The notes beneath the pieces were generated by a model that saw only the letters and a program-made list of their open reading frames with translations, was not told the origin of the DNA and made no database searches. The translations under genes and the position numbers were made by a program. A stretch of DNA of 64,000 bases from JAYPWI01 sp038135065. GTDB taxonomy: Bacteria; Actinomycetota; Acidimicrobiia; Acidimicrobiales; Poriferisodalaceae. The DNA is taken from contig JAYPWI010000015.1 in NCBI GenBank assembly GCA_038135065.1, positions 26,665 through 90,664 on the forward strand, read 5' to 3'. The number at the start of each line of letters is the position of its first letter. Position 1 is the first letter of the stretch. Below are positions 16,898 through 25,783 of the stretch, piece after piece.

Positions 16898-18067
16898 TCA
16901 GACCATGTCGGTCGGCTCGGGTTCGAAGCCGAGCTCCAGTCGGCCGGCCAGATCCGCTGCCCGATCCCAGTCGTACACGACATGGCCCTTGATCGTCTCG
17001 AGGTCCCGTTGGATGCGTTGCAGGGGGGAATCGAGGAAATAGACCGAGGCGCCCGCTCCCTCCACAGCGGTCGTGACGGCCTGGCGGCTCAATCGCACGA
17101 CCTGGGCGGCGGCCAGCCGAAAGCGGGACCGTTCCCTGGGGTCGAGGCGGTGCCCGGCGTCGTAGGCCGTGCACACCCCTTCGATGGCGTCCTCCCACAC
17201 CAGGCGGGCGGCCCGCACGGTGCTCAGAGCATCGGCGAAGCGCACCCGGGCTGCCCCCTGGTCGGCCTGGCGGATGCCTCCCGAGTAGGGCAGCACCCGC
17301 TCGGCCAACAGGTCCCGGAAGTGCTCGACCGCGGCCTCGGCGCCTCCGAGGGCGGGGGAGGCGGCAACCAGGGTCAGCACCGGAGTGAGGGGGTAGGTCA
17401 CGAACGGGTTGTCGAAGTCCTGGCCGCCGGGCGGGTTGTCGCCTCGGAAGTCGGCGGCCGACACGGTGAGGTGCTCGGGGATGAACACGTCGTCGAGCAC
17501 CACGTCGTTGCTCCCCGTCCCTCGCATTCCGGCCGTGTGCCACACGTCGTCGACGATGACATCAGCCATGGGGGCCATCACGAACCGGGCCTGGGGTGGT
17601 CCGTCACTGGGTAGGAGGGCGTTCACCATGACCCAGTCCGCATGCTGGACCCCGGTGGCCCACTGCCAGCGGCCGCTGACCCGGTAGCCACCGTCCACCG
17701 GTGTTGCTGTGCCGGTAGGGGCCAGGGGGCAGGGGATGCGGGACCAGGTGGCGCCGTCGAGCACGGCATCGCGCAGCGCTGCCGGTGAACGCAGCAGGAA
17801 CCAGTTGTGCAACATCAGGAACGACAGGGTCCAGCCCGACGACACACAGCCGTGGGCCAGGGTGCGGGCCACCCCGGTCAGCTCCCGCAGGCCCTTTCCC
17901 CAGCCCCCCGTCTCGACGGGCATGACCAGCCCGAACGCGCCGGAGCGGGTGACCTCGTCGATCGTGTCGGCTGGGAGCTCGCGCAGAATCTCTGCCTGGG
18001 CCGCCCGCTCAGCGAGCCGGGGGACGAGCGACTCGGCCCACTCCAGTGCGTCGACGGTGTCAGTCAT
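16898..18067 (-). CDS. Acyl-CoA dehydrogenase-fold flavin monooxygenase (HsaA/group D-like)
   Basis: This 389-residue protein has an acyl-CoA dehydrogenase fold of the Acyl-CoA_dh_2 type found in two-component flavin monooxygenases such as HsaA. Evidence includes SGRWQWATGVQHADWV, WHTAGMRGTGSNDVVLDD (conserved substrate-flavin loop) and the C-terminal QRIQRDLETIKGHVVYDWDRA, which lacks the acyl-CoA dehydrogenase catalytic Glu pattern. These enzymes use reduced flavin from a separate reductase to hydroxylate aromatics. It lies 66 bp downstream of paaE on the same strand, so a role in aromatic catabolism with the paa operon is likely. ATG 18067 follows a GGGGGG ribosome-binding site. Confidence 0.75.
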   Translation of the reverse strand: MTDTVDALEWAESLVPRLAERAAQAEILRELPADTIDEVTRSGAFGLVMPVETGGWGKGLRELTGVARTLAHGCVSSGWTLSFLMLHNWFLLRSPAALRDAVLDGATWSRIPCPLAPTGTATPVDGGYRVSGRWQWATGVQHADWVMVNALLPSDGPPQARFVMAPMADVIVDDVWHTAGMRGTGSNDVVLDDVFIPEHLTVSAADFRGDNPPGGQDFDNPFVTYPLTPVLTLVAASPALGGAEAAVEHFRDLLAERVLPYSGGIRQADQGAARVRFADALSTVRAARLVWEDAIEGVCTAYDAGHRLDPRERSRFRLAAAQVVRLSRQAVTTAVEGAGASVYFLDSPLQRIQRDLETIKGHVVYDWDRAADLAGRLELGFEPEPTDMV

Positions 18068-18133
18068 GGGAACCCCCCGGCATGATGTCCACAACCTACC
18101 CGGCAGCCCGCGCCACCCAGGAGCCGAAGGGGC

Positions 18134-19207
18134 TCAGCGAGAGGTCGTGTCGAAGGTCACGGCGACGTCACCGTCGACTGGATGGGCCTGGCAGGTGAGC
18201 ACGTAGCCCGCCTCGATCTCGCCAGCCGTCAGGGCGTAGTTCTTGTCCATCCGGACCTTCCCCGCGGTCACCTGGGCTTTGCAGGTTGCGCACATCCCAC
18301 CCTTGCAGGCAAAGGGCACATCGCTGCGTACGGTACGGGCATAGTCCAGGACCGACGGGCCATCGGGGTCGGCCAGCACCGTGGAGGTGCGTCCGCCCAG
18401 GGTGATGGCGAGGGAGACACCGGACTCTGCCGGATGCCGCTCGGCCACTGCTGCGTCGATGCGCTGGTCGAAGAACAACTCCTGGTGCACGGTGGACGGG
18501 TCGACACCGAGTTCTTCCACGAGGGTCGCCGCGACCGTCTCCACCATGTCCAGGGGGCCGCAGAGATACCAGCCATCGACGGTCGACGGTTCGATCAGGG
18601 ACCCGGCGAGCAACCGCATTTTTGCTGCGTCGATGCGACCCTCGAACAAGGGGACCTCGTGAGGCTCGCGGCTGAGGGTGTGCACCACGCTCAACCGATC
18701 GGTGTAGTGGTTCTTGAGGGCTTCGATTTCCTCGAGGAACATGACCGACGCGGTGGTCCGGTTGCCGTAGACCAAGGTGCACGAGCTGTCGGGTTCGTCC
18801 TCGAGCACCGTGGTGACGATCGACAGGATGGGGGTGATCCCGCTCCCCGCCGCGACTGCCACGTAGCGGCCGGCCCGCTGCGGCTGCACCTCATGGGTGA
18901 ACTCGCCGATGGGGGGCATGACCTCGAGCACGTCGCCGTCGGCGAGCTCGGTGGTGGCCCAGGTCGAGAAGATCCCTCCAGGGATGCGCTTGACGGCGAC
19001 GTCGAATCGGTCGTCGGCTGGGCTCGAACAGATCGAGTAGCTCCGTCGGACGTCGTTGCCGTCGATGACGGCTCGTAGGACGACGTGCTGTCCCGGTGTG
19101 TGACGGAACACGGCGCGCAGGTCGTCGGGTACGGAGAAGGTGAGGACGACGGCTTCGTCGGTCTCGGGTCGGACGTGGGCGGTCAGGGGGTAGAACTCGA
19201 CCCCCAT
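18134..19207 (-). CDS. paaE: Phenylacetyl-CoA epoxygenase reductase subunit PaaE
   Basis: This 357-residue FAD/[2Fe-2S] reductase transfers electrons from NADPH to the PaaAC oxygenase. The N-terminal flavodoxin-reductase module has RRSYSICSSP for FAD and AAGSGITPILSIV for the nucleotide. The C-terminal plant-type ferredoxin domain has CKGGMCATCKA plus a distal Cys in VLTCQAHPV. Domain order matches E. coli PaaE. The ATG overlaps the paaD stop as TGATG, showing tight coupling. It is the last subunit gene of a complete paaABCDE run. Confidence 0.95.
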   Translation of the reverse strand: MGVEFYPLTAHVRPETDEAVVLTFSVPDDLRAVFRHTPGQHVVLRAVIDGNDVRRSYSICSSPADDRFDVAVKRIPGGIFSTWATTELADGDVLEVMPPIGEFTHEVQPQRAGRYVAVAAGSGITPILSIVTTVLEDEPDSSCTLVYGNRTTASVMFLEEIEALKNHYTDRLSVVHTLSREPHEVPLFEGRIDAAKMRLLAGSLIEPSTVDGWYLCGPLDMVETVAATLVEELGVDPSTVHQELFFDQRIDAAVAERHPAESGVSLAITLGGRTSTVLADPDGPSVLDYARTVRSDVPFACKGGMCATCKAQVTAGKVRMDKNYALTAGEIEAGYVLTCQAHPVDGDVAVTFDTTSR

Positions 19208-19701
19208 CACAGGTCCTTGAAGTGGTCGAAGGGTTCGAGGCAGGAGCGGCAGCGGTGCAGGGACTTACACGCGGTGGAGCCGAACTCGCTGATCATCTCG
19301 GTGGCCCTGCTCCCGCAGCGGGGACAGGGGACGGGGGTCGGGCTGATGGTCACTGGGGTCGCAGCACCCGTCCTGGGTGTGCCTTGGGGTGGTGCGATGC
19401 CGAAGCGGCGGAGTTTGACCCGGCCCTCGGCCGAGATCCACTCGGTGGTCCACGCAGGACTCAGGGTCGTCCGAACCTCGTGCGGTCGTCCGGTGGATGC
19501 CAGGACCTCGGCGACCTGGGCCGAAATGTGCTCCATGGCCGGGCAGCCCGAGTAGGTGGGGGTGATGGTTGCGACCAACACACCATCGCGCTCCTCGACG
19601 CCCCGCAGCACGCCCAGGTCGGCGATGGTCAGCACGGGAACTTCGGGATCAGGCACTGCCCCCACCAGGTCGGTGATCTCGTCGATGGTCAGGTCGGTCA
19701 C
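19207..19701 (-). CDS. paaD: Phenylacetate pathway assembly protein PaaD
   Basis: This 164-residue DUF59/MIP18-type protein has DPEVPVLTIADLGVLRGV (domain core) and a Cys-rich C-terminus, CPRCGS, then a pair in CRSC. PaaD is required for the phenylacetyl-CoA epoxygenase, probably in metal or Fe-S maturation. The start is inferred as GTG 19701-19699, which overlaps the paaC TGA as GTGA and has GGGAG upstream. Long upstream in-frame extensions are antisense-like low complexity and rejected. Confidence 0.93.
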   Translation of the reverse strand: MTDLTIDEITDLVGAVPDPEVPVLTIADLGVLRGVEERDGVLVATITPTYSGCPAMEHISAQVAEVLASTGRPHEVRTTLSPAWTTEWISAEGRVKLRRFGIAPPQGTPRTGAATPVTISPTPVPCPRCGSRATEMISEFGSTACKSLHRCRSCLEPFDHFKDL

Positions 19702-20459
19702 CAGGTGGCTCCCGGGTGGGATCGGTGGAGCCATTGCATCTCGGTGAGCAGATGACCGAGGTGTTCGGTGTGCATGCCCTCTCGACCGCCCGTCCGCAGG
19801 GCGAGGTCTGCGGGGAGGGTGAGGGTGGCCGATGCCATGACGTCGTGCACCGAGTTCGTTGCGGCGACCCGTACGGGGTCCATGGGGGTCGCCACTCCGG
19901 CTGCCACCAACTGCTCGAAGCCGGGGGGGACGGCGAACAGGTCCTCGGCGTAGCGCCACAGGTGATCCACCGCGGCCTGGCAGCGGTCGTGTGACTCCTC
20001 GGTGCCGTCACCCAGGCGGATCACCCAGGTCGAGGACCGCCGCAGGTGGTAGCGGGCCTCCTTGACCGCCTTGGCTGCGATGCCTGCCAGTGTTGGGTCG
20101 GTGCTGCCGGTGAGGGCGTCGTAGAGCGGCACCTGGTATGCATCGACCAGGAGTTGCCGGACCAGTACGTGGGCGAAGTCGGTGTTTGGTTGCTCGATCA
20201 GGACCGCGTTGCGGAAGTCGCGCTCGGATCGCCCGAGGGCCAGGTCGTCTTCGGTGCGGCCCGTTCCCTCGACCTCGCCGGCGTAGGCGTACAGCGATCT
20301 GGCCTGGCCGAGGTGGTCCAGCCCTACGTTGGCCACCGCGATGTCCTCCTCGAGGTCGGGCATGCGGGCGGCCAGCTCGCCGAGCCGCTGGGCCAGGACC
20401 ATGTTGTCGTCGGCCAGGCACAGCAGGTACTCGACGAGGGTGCCCGTCGTGACACTCAC
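19698..20459 (-). CDS. paaC: Phenylacetyl-CoA epoxygenase structural subunit PaaC
   Basis: This 253-residue ferritin-like protein is the non-catalytic partner of PaaA. It shows LADDNMVLAQRLGE, DIAVANVGLDHLGQARSLY and AVKEARYHLRRSSTWVIRLGDGT, typical of PaaC. The complex epoxidises phenylacetyl-CoA to ring-1,2-epoxyphenylacetyl-CoA. The GTG start at 20459 overlaps the paaB stop (GTGA). It is part of the paaABCDE operon. Confidence 0.94.
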   Translation of the reverse strand: MSVTTGTLVEYLLCLADDNMVLAQRLGELAARMPDLEEDIAVANVGLDHLGQARSLYAYAGEVEGTGRTEDDLALGRSERDFRNAVLIEQPNTDFAHVLVRQLLVDAYQVPLYDALTGSTDPTLAGIAAKAVKEARYHLRRSSTWVIRLGDGTEESHDRCQAAVDHLWRYAEDLFAVPPGFEQLVAAGVATPMDPVRVAATNSVHDVMASATLTLPADLALRTGGREGMHTEHLGHLLTEMQWLHRSHPGATW

Positions 20460-20740
20460 ATGTGCCCCACTTCGTCGGGGATCTCGTAGAAGGTGGGGTG
20501 TCGGTACGGGTGGGCGTCGCCGAACCAGTCGTCGTGGTCGTCGGGGTCCGAGGCGTGGATGTCAGTCGACCGCACCACCCACAGCGACACACCCTCGCTC
20601 CGACGGGTGTAGACGTCCCGCGCGGCTTGTGCTGCGCCGTCGGCGTCGGTGGCGTGGACGCTACCGACGTGGATGTGGTTGAGGCCCCGCGCCGCCCGGA
20701 CGAAGACCTCCCAGAGCTGACTTCCGACGATGTCGGCCAT
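20456..20740 (-). CDS. paaB: Phenylacetyl-CoA epoxygenase subunit PaaB
   Basis: This 94-residue protein matches PaaB in size and motifs: WEVFVRAARGLNHIHVGSVHA near the N-terminus, DVYTRRSEGVSLWVVRS in the middle, and DPDDHDDWFGDA before the PTFYEIP end. PaaB is an accessory subunit that scaffolds the PaaAC oxygenase. The ATG at 20740 overlaps the paaA stop as TGATG; the stop overlaps paaC. Size and order (A-B-C-D-E) are canonical. Confidence 0.95.
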   Translation of the reverse strand: MADIVGSQLWEVFVRAARGLNHIHVGSVHATDADGAAQAARDVYTRRSEGVSLWVVRSTDIHASDPDDHDDWFGDAHPYRHPTFYEIPDEVGHM

Positions 20741-21699
20741 CAGGCCACCTCCTGACGGGCGTGGGACTTGTTGGCGTGCACGCGAGCCGCCTCTCGAACC
20801 CAGGCCCCGTCCTCCCACGCCGTGACCTTGTGCTCGATGCGTTCGCGGTTGCACGGACCGTTGCCCTTCACCACGTCCCAGAAGTGGTCCCAGTCGATGG
20901 GCCCGAAGTCGTAGTGGCCCCGGTCTTGGTTCCATGCCAGTTCGGGATCGGGGATCTGCAGGCCCAGCACGTCGGCTTGGGGCACGGTCATGTCGACGAA
21001 CTTCTGCCGGAGCTCGTCGTTCGTCTCGAGCTTGATCCCCCAGGCCATGGACTGTTCGGTGTGGACCGAATCTGCATCGGGTGGCCCGAACATCATGAGG
21101 GACGGCCACCAGAACCGATCCAGCGCGTCTTGGGCCATGGCCCGCTGCTCGTCGGTTCCCTTGGCCAGGGTCATCATGATCTCGAACCCTTGGCGCTGGT
21201 GGAAGGACTCTTCCTTGCAGATCTTGACCATGGCCCGGGCATAGGGGCCGTAGCTGGTCCGGGTCAGCATCACCTGGTTGGCGATGGCCGCCCCGTCGAC
21301 CAGCCAGCCGATGGCCCCCACATCGGCCCAGGTCAGGGTGGGGTAGTTGAAGATCGACGAGTACTTCTGGCGACCGCTGTGCAGGCGTGCGGTCATCTCA
21401 TCGCGGGAGATGCCCAGGGTTTCGGCTGCGCTGTAGAGGTACAGGCCGTGACCGGCCTCGTCCTGCACCTTGGCCATCAGGATGGCCTTACGGCGCAGGC
21501 TGGGGGCCCGGGTGATCCAGTTGCCCTCCGGCTGCTGACCGATGACCTCGGAGTGGGCGTGCTGGGCGATCTGGCGGATCATCGTCTGGCGGTAGTCGTC
21601 GGGCATCCAGTCGCGGGGTTCGATCGTCAGCCCCTCTGCCAACAGGGCATCGAACCGGGCCTGACGGTCGGCGGATTCCGTGGGATCGCTGGTGCTCAT
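20740..21699 (-). CDS. paaA: Phenylacetyl-CoA epoxygenase catalytic subunit PaaA
   Basis: This 319-residue diiron oxygenase subunit belongs to the ferritin-like superfamily. Characteristic segments are RDWMPDDYRQTMIRQIAQHAHSE, MAKVQDEAGHGLYLYSAAE with a metal-binding Glu/His pair, and KICKEESFHQRQGFE carrying the second ExxH iron-ligand motif. It epoxidises the aromatic ring of phenylacetyl-CoA with electrons from PaaE. ATG 21699 is chosen because GGGAGG precedes it. It is first in the paa operon and divergent from the paaX-like gene across 86 bp containing a perfect inverted repeat. Confidence 0.95.
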   Translation of the reverse strand: MSTSDPTESADRQARFDALLAEGLTIEPRDWMPDDYRQTMIRQIAQHAHSEVIGQQPEGNWITRAPSLRRKAILMAKVQDEAGHGLYLYSAAETLGISRDEMTARLHSGRQKYSSIFNYPTLTWADVGAIGWLVDGAAIANQVMLTRTSYGPYARAMVKICKEESFHQRQGFEIMMTLAKGTDEQRAMAQDALDRFWWPSLMMFGPPDADSVHTEQSMAWGIKLETNDELRQKFVDMTVPQADVLGLQIPDPELAWNQDRGHYDFGPIDWDHFWDVVKGNGPCNRERIEHKVTAWEDGAWVREAARVHANKSHARQEVA

Positions 21700-21723
21700 C
21701 TGAACCTCCCGGGCAGTGTCGAA

Positions 21724-21765
21724 ATGATACACAGATCCGGTCACAATCTTCGAGCGGTGTATCAT
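21724..21765. promoter_or_regulatory. Inverted-repeat operator between paaA and paaX-like gene
   Basis: The arms ATGATACAC (21724-21732) and GTGTATCAT (21757-21765) are perfect reverse complements, separated by 24 bp. Each arm contains TATCAT read outward, a plausible -10-like element for the divergent promoters. Location in the short paaA/paaX gap suggests the PaaX-type regulator binds here. PaaX-family repressors respond to phenylacetyl-CoA; which protein binds is inferred. Confidence 0.65.
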
Positions 21766-21785
21766 GAGCGGGATGGATCGACAGG

Positions 21786-22730
21786 GTGGCTGACAAATCT
21801 GCCGGCGCTGCCGGTGGCCCGGCTGGCGCACCTGGCAGTGCGGCCGGGGACGACCACATTGATCTGGCTGCCCGCGCCTTCGGGGATCGTGTCGACATCT
21901 CGGCCCGGTCCCTCTTGGTGACAGTGTTCGGCGATTCGGTGGTGCCCGTCGGGGGATCGATCTGGCTGGGTGACTTGATCGCCCTGTTGACCCCGTTCGG
22001 GTTCAGCGAACGACTGGTGCGTACATCGGTCCATCGGCTCGCCGTCGAGGGCTGGTTCGAGGTGGACCGTGTCGGTCGCCGGAGTCGATACCGCCTGAGC
22101 GGATTCGGCCGGACCGAGTTCGCCCAAGCCGAGCGGCGGATCTACCACCATGACCGGCCGGCCTGGGACGGTCGTTGGACCCTGGTGTTCAGCGGCATGG
22201 TCGATGCGACGCTGCGCTCGGCGGCCGCCCTGGACCGCCACCTTCGCTGGCATGGGTTCGCGGCACTGAGCCCAGGCGTCCATGCCGCGCCCGGACTGGT
22301 GGAGGCGGACGTCGCCTTGTTGGCTCAGGGGTTGGATCCGGCCCTGCGGGTACCCGTGGCCACTGCAACCTTCGACGATCTCGGGCCGCTCCTCGAAGCG
22401 GGCCGCGTTGCCGACGGATTCGGACTCGAGCGGGCCGCAGCGGGGTATCGGGCCGTCATCGAGGAGTTCGGGTCCGCCCATGTCGAGGCCGCGGTCGAGC
22501 CCCGTAGCGCCTATCTGTGGCGCACCATGCTCGTCCACCAATTGCGTCGAGCCGTTCTCAACGACCCCTGGCTGCCCGGCGCTTTGTTGCCTGCCGACTG
22601 GCCTGGAGAGTCGTCGTTCGCTGTTGCCAGCCGTCTCTACGGAGTGGTGAATGACCCGGCATCAGCGTGGGTCGAGGAACTCACCGGCTGTTCCGTGCGT
22701 CGAGGCGCGGTTCCTCCCCGGTTCATCTGA
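21786..22730 (+). CDS. paaX: PaaX-family transcriptional regulator
   Basis: This 314-residue protein has the PaaX arrangement: an N-terminal winged helix (SLLVTVFGDSVVPVGGSIWLGDLIALL and FSERLVRTSVHRLAVEGW, a helix-turn-helix; key residues Gly-Asp and Arg-x-Ser-x-x-Arg-Leu), then RRSRYRLSGFGR and the WTLVFSG core of the PaaX domain. E. coli PaaX represses phenylacetate genes until phenylacetyl-CoA is present. GTG 21786 is chosen as the only plausible start near the operator. It is divergent from paaABCDE. Control of that operon is inferred from position. Confidence 0.9.
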   Translation: MADKSAGAAGGPAGAPGSAAGDDHIDLAARAFGDRVDISARSLLVTVFGDSVVPVGGSIWLGDLIALLTPFGFSERLVRTSVHRLAVEGWFEVDRVGRRSRYRLSGFGRTEFAQAERRIYHHDRPAWDGRWTLVFSGMVDATLRSAAALDRHLRWHGFAALSPGVHAAPGLVEADVALLAQGLDPALRVPVATATFDDLGPLLEAGRVADGFGLERAAAGYRAVIEEFGSAHVEAAVEPRSAYLWRTMLVHQLRRAVLNDPWLPGALLPADWPGESSFAVASRLYGVVNDPASAWVEELTGCSVRRGAVPPRFI

Positions 22731-22738
22731 TCGACGGC

Positions 22739-23842
22739 TCAGTCCTGGCGGGCTACTCGGGCAACGATGGAGCCGGCTCCCACCATGACTGCTCCGGCGA
22801 CCGCACCCAGAACCCATGGCCGGGTGAGGTCCAGGATGACGCCAGCCATCACCGGCCCGATGACCCGTCCGATGGCCATCACCGCCTGGGCGTCTCCGGC
22901 CCGCTGCTCGGGATAGCGAGACTTGCGGGCCAGCAGGGTGAATGTCGGCGGGATGGCGGCCCAGAAAGCGAACCCCCACAGGGTGACCGCCACCACGAAC
23001 ACGACGCCGTTGGGGACGGCGGCCACTGCGAACGCGCACAGCCCGGTGACGGCGAGCCACACGGCGGGCGGCAATCCCGGCGCCCCCCACCGGGCCGGAA
23101 CGACCCCGGCGGCCGCATTCAGAGCGAAGGCGACAGAGATGGCCGTCGCCCCGAGCCCGGCCTGCTCAGCGGCCAACAGGGCGCTGAACACGAACACGGC
23201 GGCCCCTCCGGTGGTGAACAGTCCGAGCGCAACCAGCAGGGCGAGGGCTGCGGGGACAGGCGCCACCCGAGTGGTGGGCTGGGGCGGCCTGGCTTGCATC
23301 CTGGTGGTCCGGTTGAACAGCAGCGGCACCGTGGCAGCGAGCCCCAACATCCAGTAGGTGCCGTCGGGGCCTGCTGCGTCGACGGACCAGGCGAGCGCTG
23401 GTGCGGCGAAGATGCCCACCACCGGCCCGACAACGGCGAGCTCAGCCGTCCGCTGCTCGTTTCCGAACACCAGGACCCAGCCGAACCAGACCGTCACGCC
23501 CAGGGCGATCCCTGCCACGGTGCGCAACGCGACCAGCAGACCGAACGTTGGGAGGAGCGCGGACAATGCGTTGGCCGAAGCAAGGACCAGCACGGAGGTC
23601 GTGAAGACCCGACGGCGCGGCTGGAGCACCTTCCCCGCCCCCCACGACCCGGCTACGAAACCGGCAAGTTGTCCGGTGGAGATCAACGCGGTCAGTCCAA
23701 GACCGATGCCGTAGTGCAGCGCGATGGCGGGTACGAGAAATGGGGTGGCCATGAGCACCACACCTCCGTACCCGGTGCATAACAGCACGCCGGTGGGTAC
23801 TTCTGTCCTGAGGAGGAGTTGGAGTCTGAGGGGAACCTGCAT
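22739..23842 (-). CDS. MFS transporter
   Basis: This 367-residue membrane protein has about 11-12 hydrophobic segments. The mid-region has LVALRTVAGIALGVTVWFGWVLV and the second half LWGFAFWAAIPPTF and MAIGRVIGPVMAGVILDLT, typical of major-facilitator proteins. It lacks a clear motif A loop, so substrate class is open. ATG 23842 was chosen because sequence upstream is low complexity and would overlap the LLM gene. It lies 43 bp downstream of the LLM gene on the same strand and is convergent with the PaaX gene. Confidence 0.75.
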   Translation of the reverse strand: MQVPLRLQLLLRTEVPTGVLLCTGYGGVVLMATPFLVPAIALHYGIGLGLTALISTGQLAGFVAGSWGAGKVLQPRRRVFTTSVLVLASANALSALLPTFGLLVALRTVAGIALGVTVWFGWVLVFGNEQRTAELAVVGPVVGIFAAPALAWSVDAAGPDGTYWMLGLAATVPLLFNRTTRMQARPPQPTTRVAPVPAALALLVALGLFTTGGAAVFVFSALLAAEQAGLGATAISVAFALNAAAGVVPARWGAPGLPPAVWLAVTGLCAFAVAAVPNGVVFVVAVTLWGFAFWAAIPPTFTLLARKSRYPEQRAGDAQAVMAIGRVIGPVMAGVILDLTRPWVLGAVAGAVMVGAGSIVARVARQD

Positions 23843-23885
23843 GGTGCTGACAAGAACGCAACGAACTTCGGTGATGCCGAAGGGG

Positions 23886-24767
23886 TCAGTCCTTGTACTG
23901 CTCCACCAGTGGGGTGATGGTGTCGAGGTCTCGCAGGACGAAGTCAGCGTCCACCAGGTCGGCGCTGGGCACCGAGACGACAACCCGCTCGATGCCTGCT
24001 GCTGCGTAGCGGTCCAGCCGTGACGGCGTCGGTCGGGAGAACAGCAGCAGGGAGATCTCGACCTCTCCGGGTTCGCGGTCGTGCTCCGCCATCAGGTTGC
24101 GGAAGTGCTCGATCCCGGCCGGCACGTCGTGGTTGCCCTCCCGGTCGGTCAGGTACTGGTCGATGGGCATCCAGTGGTCGGCGTATTCCGCTGCGTGGGC
24201 CATGCCCAGCGGCCCCCAGTTGCCCAGCGCAACGGGAATCGATCCGCCGGTCGGCTTGGGGAAGACCCAGCTCGGGCTGCACCGGTCCCATTCGCCCTCG
24301 AACCCCGCCTCACTGTCGGACCACAGGGCGCGCAGGGCAGCCACTCGCTCGCGCATGGCCCGGTAGCGCTGACGGAAGGGGAGCTCGGGACGGTGGTCGC
24401 GGAGCTCCTCGGCGTTCCAGCCACATCCGACGCCGAGGATGAAGCGCCCCTCGGTCAGCACGTCGAGGGTGGCTGTCTCCTTGGCCAGGTCGATCACGTC
24501 GTGCTGAAGGATCAGCGACACCGCGGTTCCCAGCACCAGCCGCTCGGTCACCGCCCCGGCCGCGGCGAGGGACACGAAGGGGTTCATCATGTGCTTGTAC
24601 CCCTCGGGGAGGGGGTTGATCGAGGGATGGGGAGACTCCCGGGAGGTCGGGATGTGGGTGTGCTCGGGCACCCACATCGACTCGAACCCTCGATCTTCGA
24701 GTTCCCTGCCCAGCCGGTCGGGGCGTAACCCGCTGGCCGAGTTCATGGTCATGTAGCCGAAATCCAC
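23886..24767 (-). CDS. LLM-class flavin-dependent (F420-type) oxidoreductase
   Basis: This 293-residue luciferase-like protein of the short F420-dependent type has RGFESMWVPEHTHIP near residues 25-40, TERLVLGTAVSLILQHDVIDLAKE and EGRFILGVGCGWNAEEL, the conserved phosphate/cofactor region. The GTG start at 24767 (DFGYMTMNS follows) is preferred because the family begins with a short strand FG-x-M; an ATG further upstream would overlap the divergent panE gene. AGGA lies upstream. Substrate and cofactor are inferred from family. Confidence 0.83.
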   Translation of the reverse strand: MDFGYMTMNSASGLRPDRLGRELEDRGFESMWVPEHTHIPTSRESPHPSINPLPEGYKHMMNPFVSLAAAGAVTERLVLGTAVSLILQHDVIDLAKETATLDVLTEGRFILGVGCGWNAEELRDHRPELPFRQRYRAMRERVAALRALWSDSEAGFEGEWDRCSPSWVFPKPTGGSIPVALGNWGPLGMAHAAEYADHWMPIDQYLTDREGNHDVPAGIEHFRNLMAEHDREPGEVEISLLLFSRPTPSRLDRYAAAGIERVVVSVPSADLVDADFVLRDLDTITPLVEQYKD

Positions 24768-24837
24768 GAACCGGGATCCTACGCCTAGGGTTCCCGGCAT
24801 GGGCGGTGGGCCACCGTCGCCGGAGGGGAGGCAGCAG

Positions 24838-25728
24838 ATGAGGGTCGCCGTGGTCGGGCCGGGAGGGGTTGGTTTGTTCTTTGCGGCCCATCTCGCAGCA
24901 ACGGGCACCCGGGTCCTGTGCTGTGCCCGGCGGCCCTTCGATCGCTATGTGGTGGAGTCGGCGGTTGCCCCCGTTGCGGGGCCAGCCGACGTGGTGACCG
25001 ATCCGGCCGATGTCGACGGGAACTACGACGTGGTGCTCATGGTGGTCAAGGCCCACCAGACGGGGAGCGCGGCTGGCTGGCTGGCAGCCTTGTGTGGCCC
25101 CGACACGGTGGTGGTCAGCATCCAGAACGGTGTCGAGGCTCAGCAACGCTTGGCCCCCCTGGTTGGCGGGGCGGCCATCGTGGAGGGGGTGGTGTACTGC
25201 GGAGGCACCCTGGTGGCTCCCGGCCACACCCTCAACACCGGCGGGGGGCGGCTCATCCTCCCCGAAGGCCCTTCGTCGTCGATGGTTGCCGACCTCTTTG
25301 CTGACACCCCGGTCAAGGTGCGACCCCATCCGGAGCATCTCACCGAGAAGTGGCGGAAGCTGGGGGTCAACGTGGCCCTCAATGGGGTGACCGCGCTCAC
25401 CGACCGGCCTATCACGGTGGCCGGCTCGGGCCCGGGCCGGGAGGTCGCCGGGGCCCTGATGACCGAGTGCTGGACGGTGGCCCGGGCCGAGGGCGCCGAC
25501 CTCGGACCCGAGGACGTCGAGGCGGCTCTCGACAACTTCGCCCGCAACCGCGGCGGCCGGACTTCGATGCACCAAGACCGCCTGGCCGGGCGTTCGACCG
25601 AGCACGATGCCCTGTACGGGGCCGTCGTGCGGATCGGGTCCGCCCACGGGATCCCGACGCCGGTCAACGCGGCCGTGGGAGCCCTGCTGGCTGCCGGTGA
25701 TCTGGACCCACCCCTGCCCCTGGACTGA
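24838..25728 (+). CDS. panE: Ketopantoate reductase-family protein (2-dehydropantoate 2-reductase)
   Basis: This 296-residue NADPH-binding protein has the N-terminal Rossmann motif VVGPGGVGLFFA and the family catalytic lysine in EKWRKLGVNVALNG (about residue 175), followed by the C-terminal helical domain with STEHDALYGAVVRIG. The family reduces ketopantoate to pantoate for coenzyme A synthesis, though paralogues exist with other 2-oxo acids. ATG 24838 follows the strong ribosome-binding site GGAGGGGAGG. It is divergent from an LLM gene and upstream of the selenoprotein candidate. Confidence 0.82.
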   Translation: MRVAVVGPGGVGLFFAAHLAATGTRVLCCARRPFDRYVVESAVAPVAGPADVVTDPADVDGNYDVVLMVVKAHQTGSAAGWLAALCGPDTVVVSIQNGVEAQQRLAPLVGGAAIVEGVVYCGGTLVAPGHTLNTGGGRLILPEGPSSSMVADLFADTPVKVRPHPEHLTEKWRKLGVNVALNGVTALTDRPITVAGSGPGREVAGALMTECWTVARAEGADLGPEDVEAALDNFARNRGGRTSMHQDRLAGRSTEHDALYGAVVRIGSAHGIPTPVNAAVGALLAAGDLDPPLPLD

Positions 25729-25783
25729 CCGGGCCCTGTGCGTCGAGCCATGTCCCGGAGCGGTTGGGGCCATACTTGGGGCG

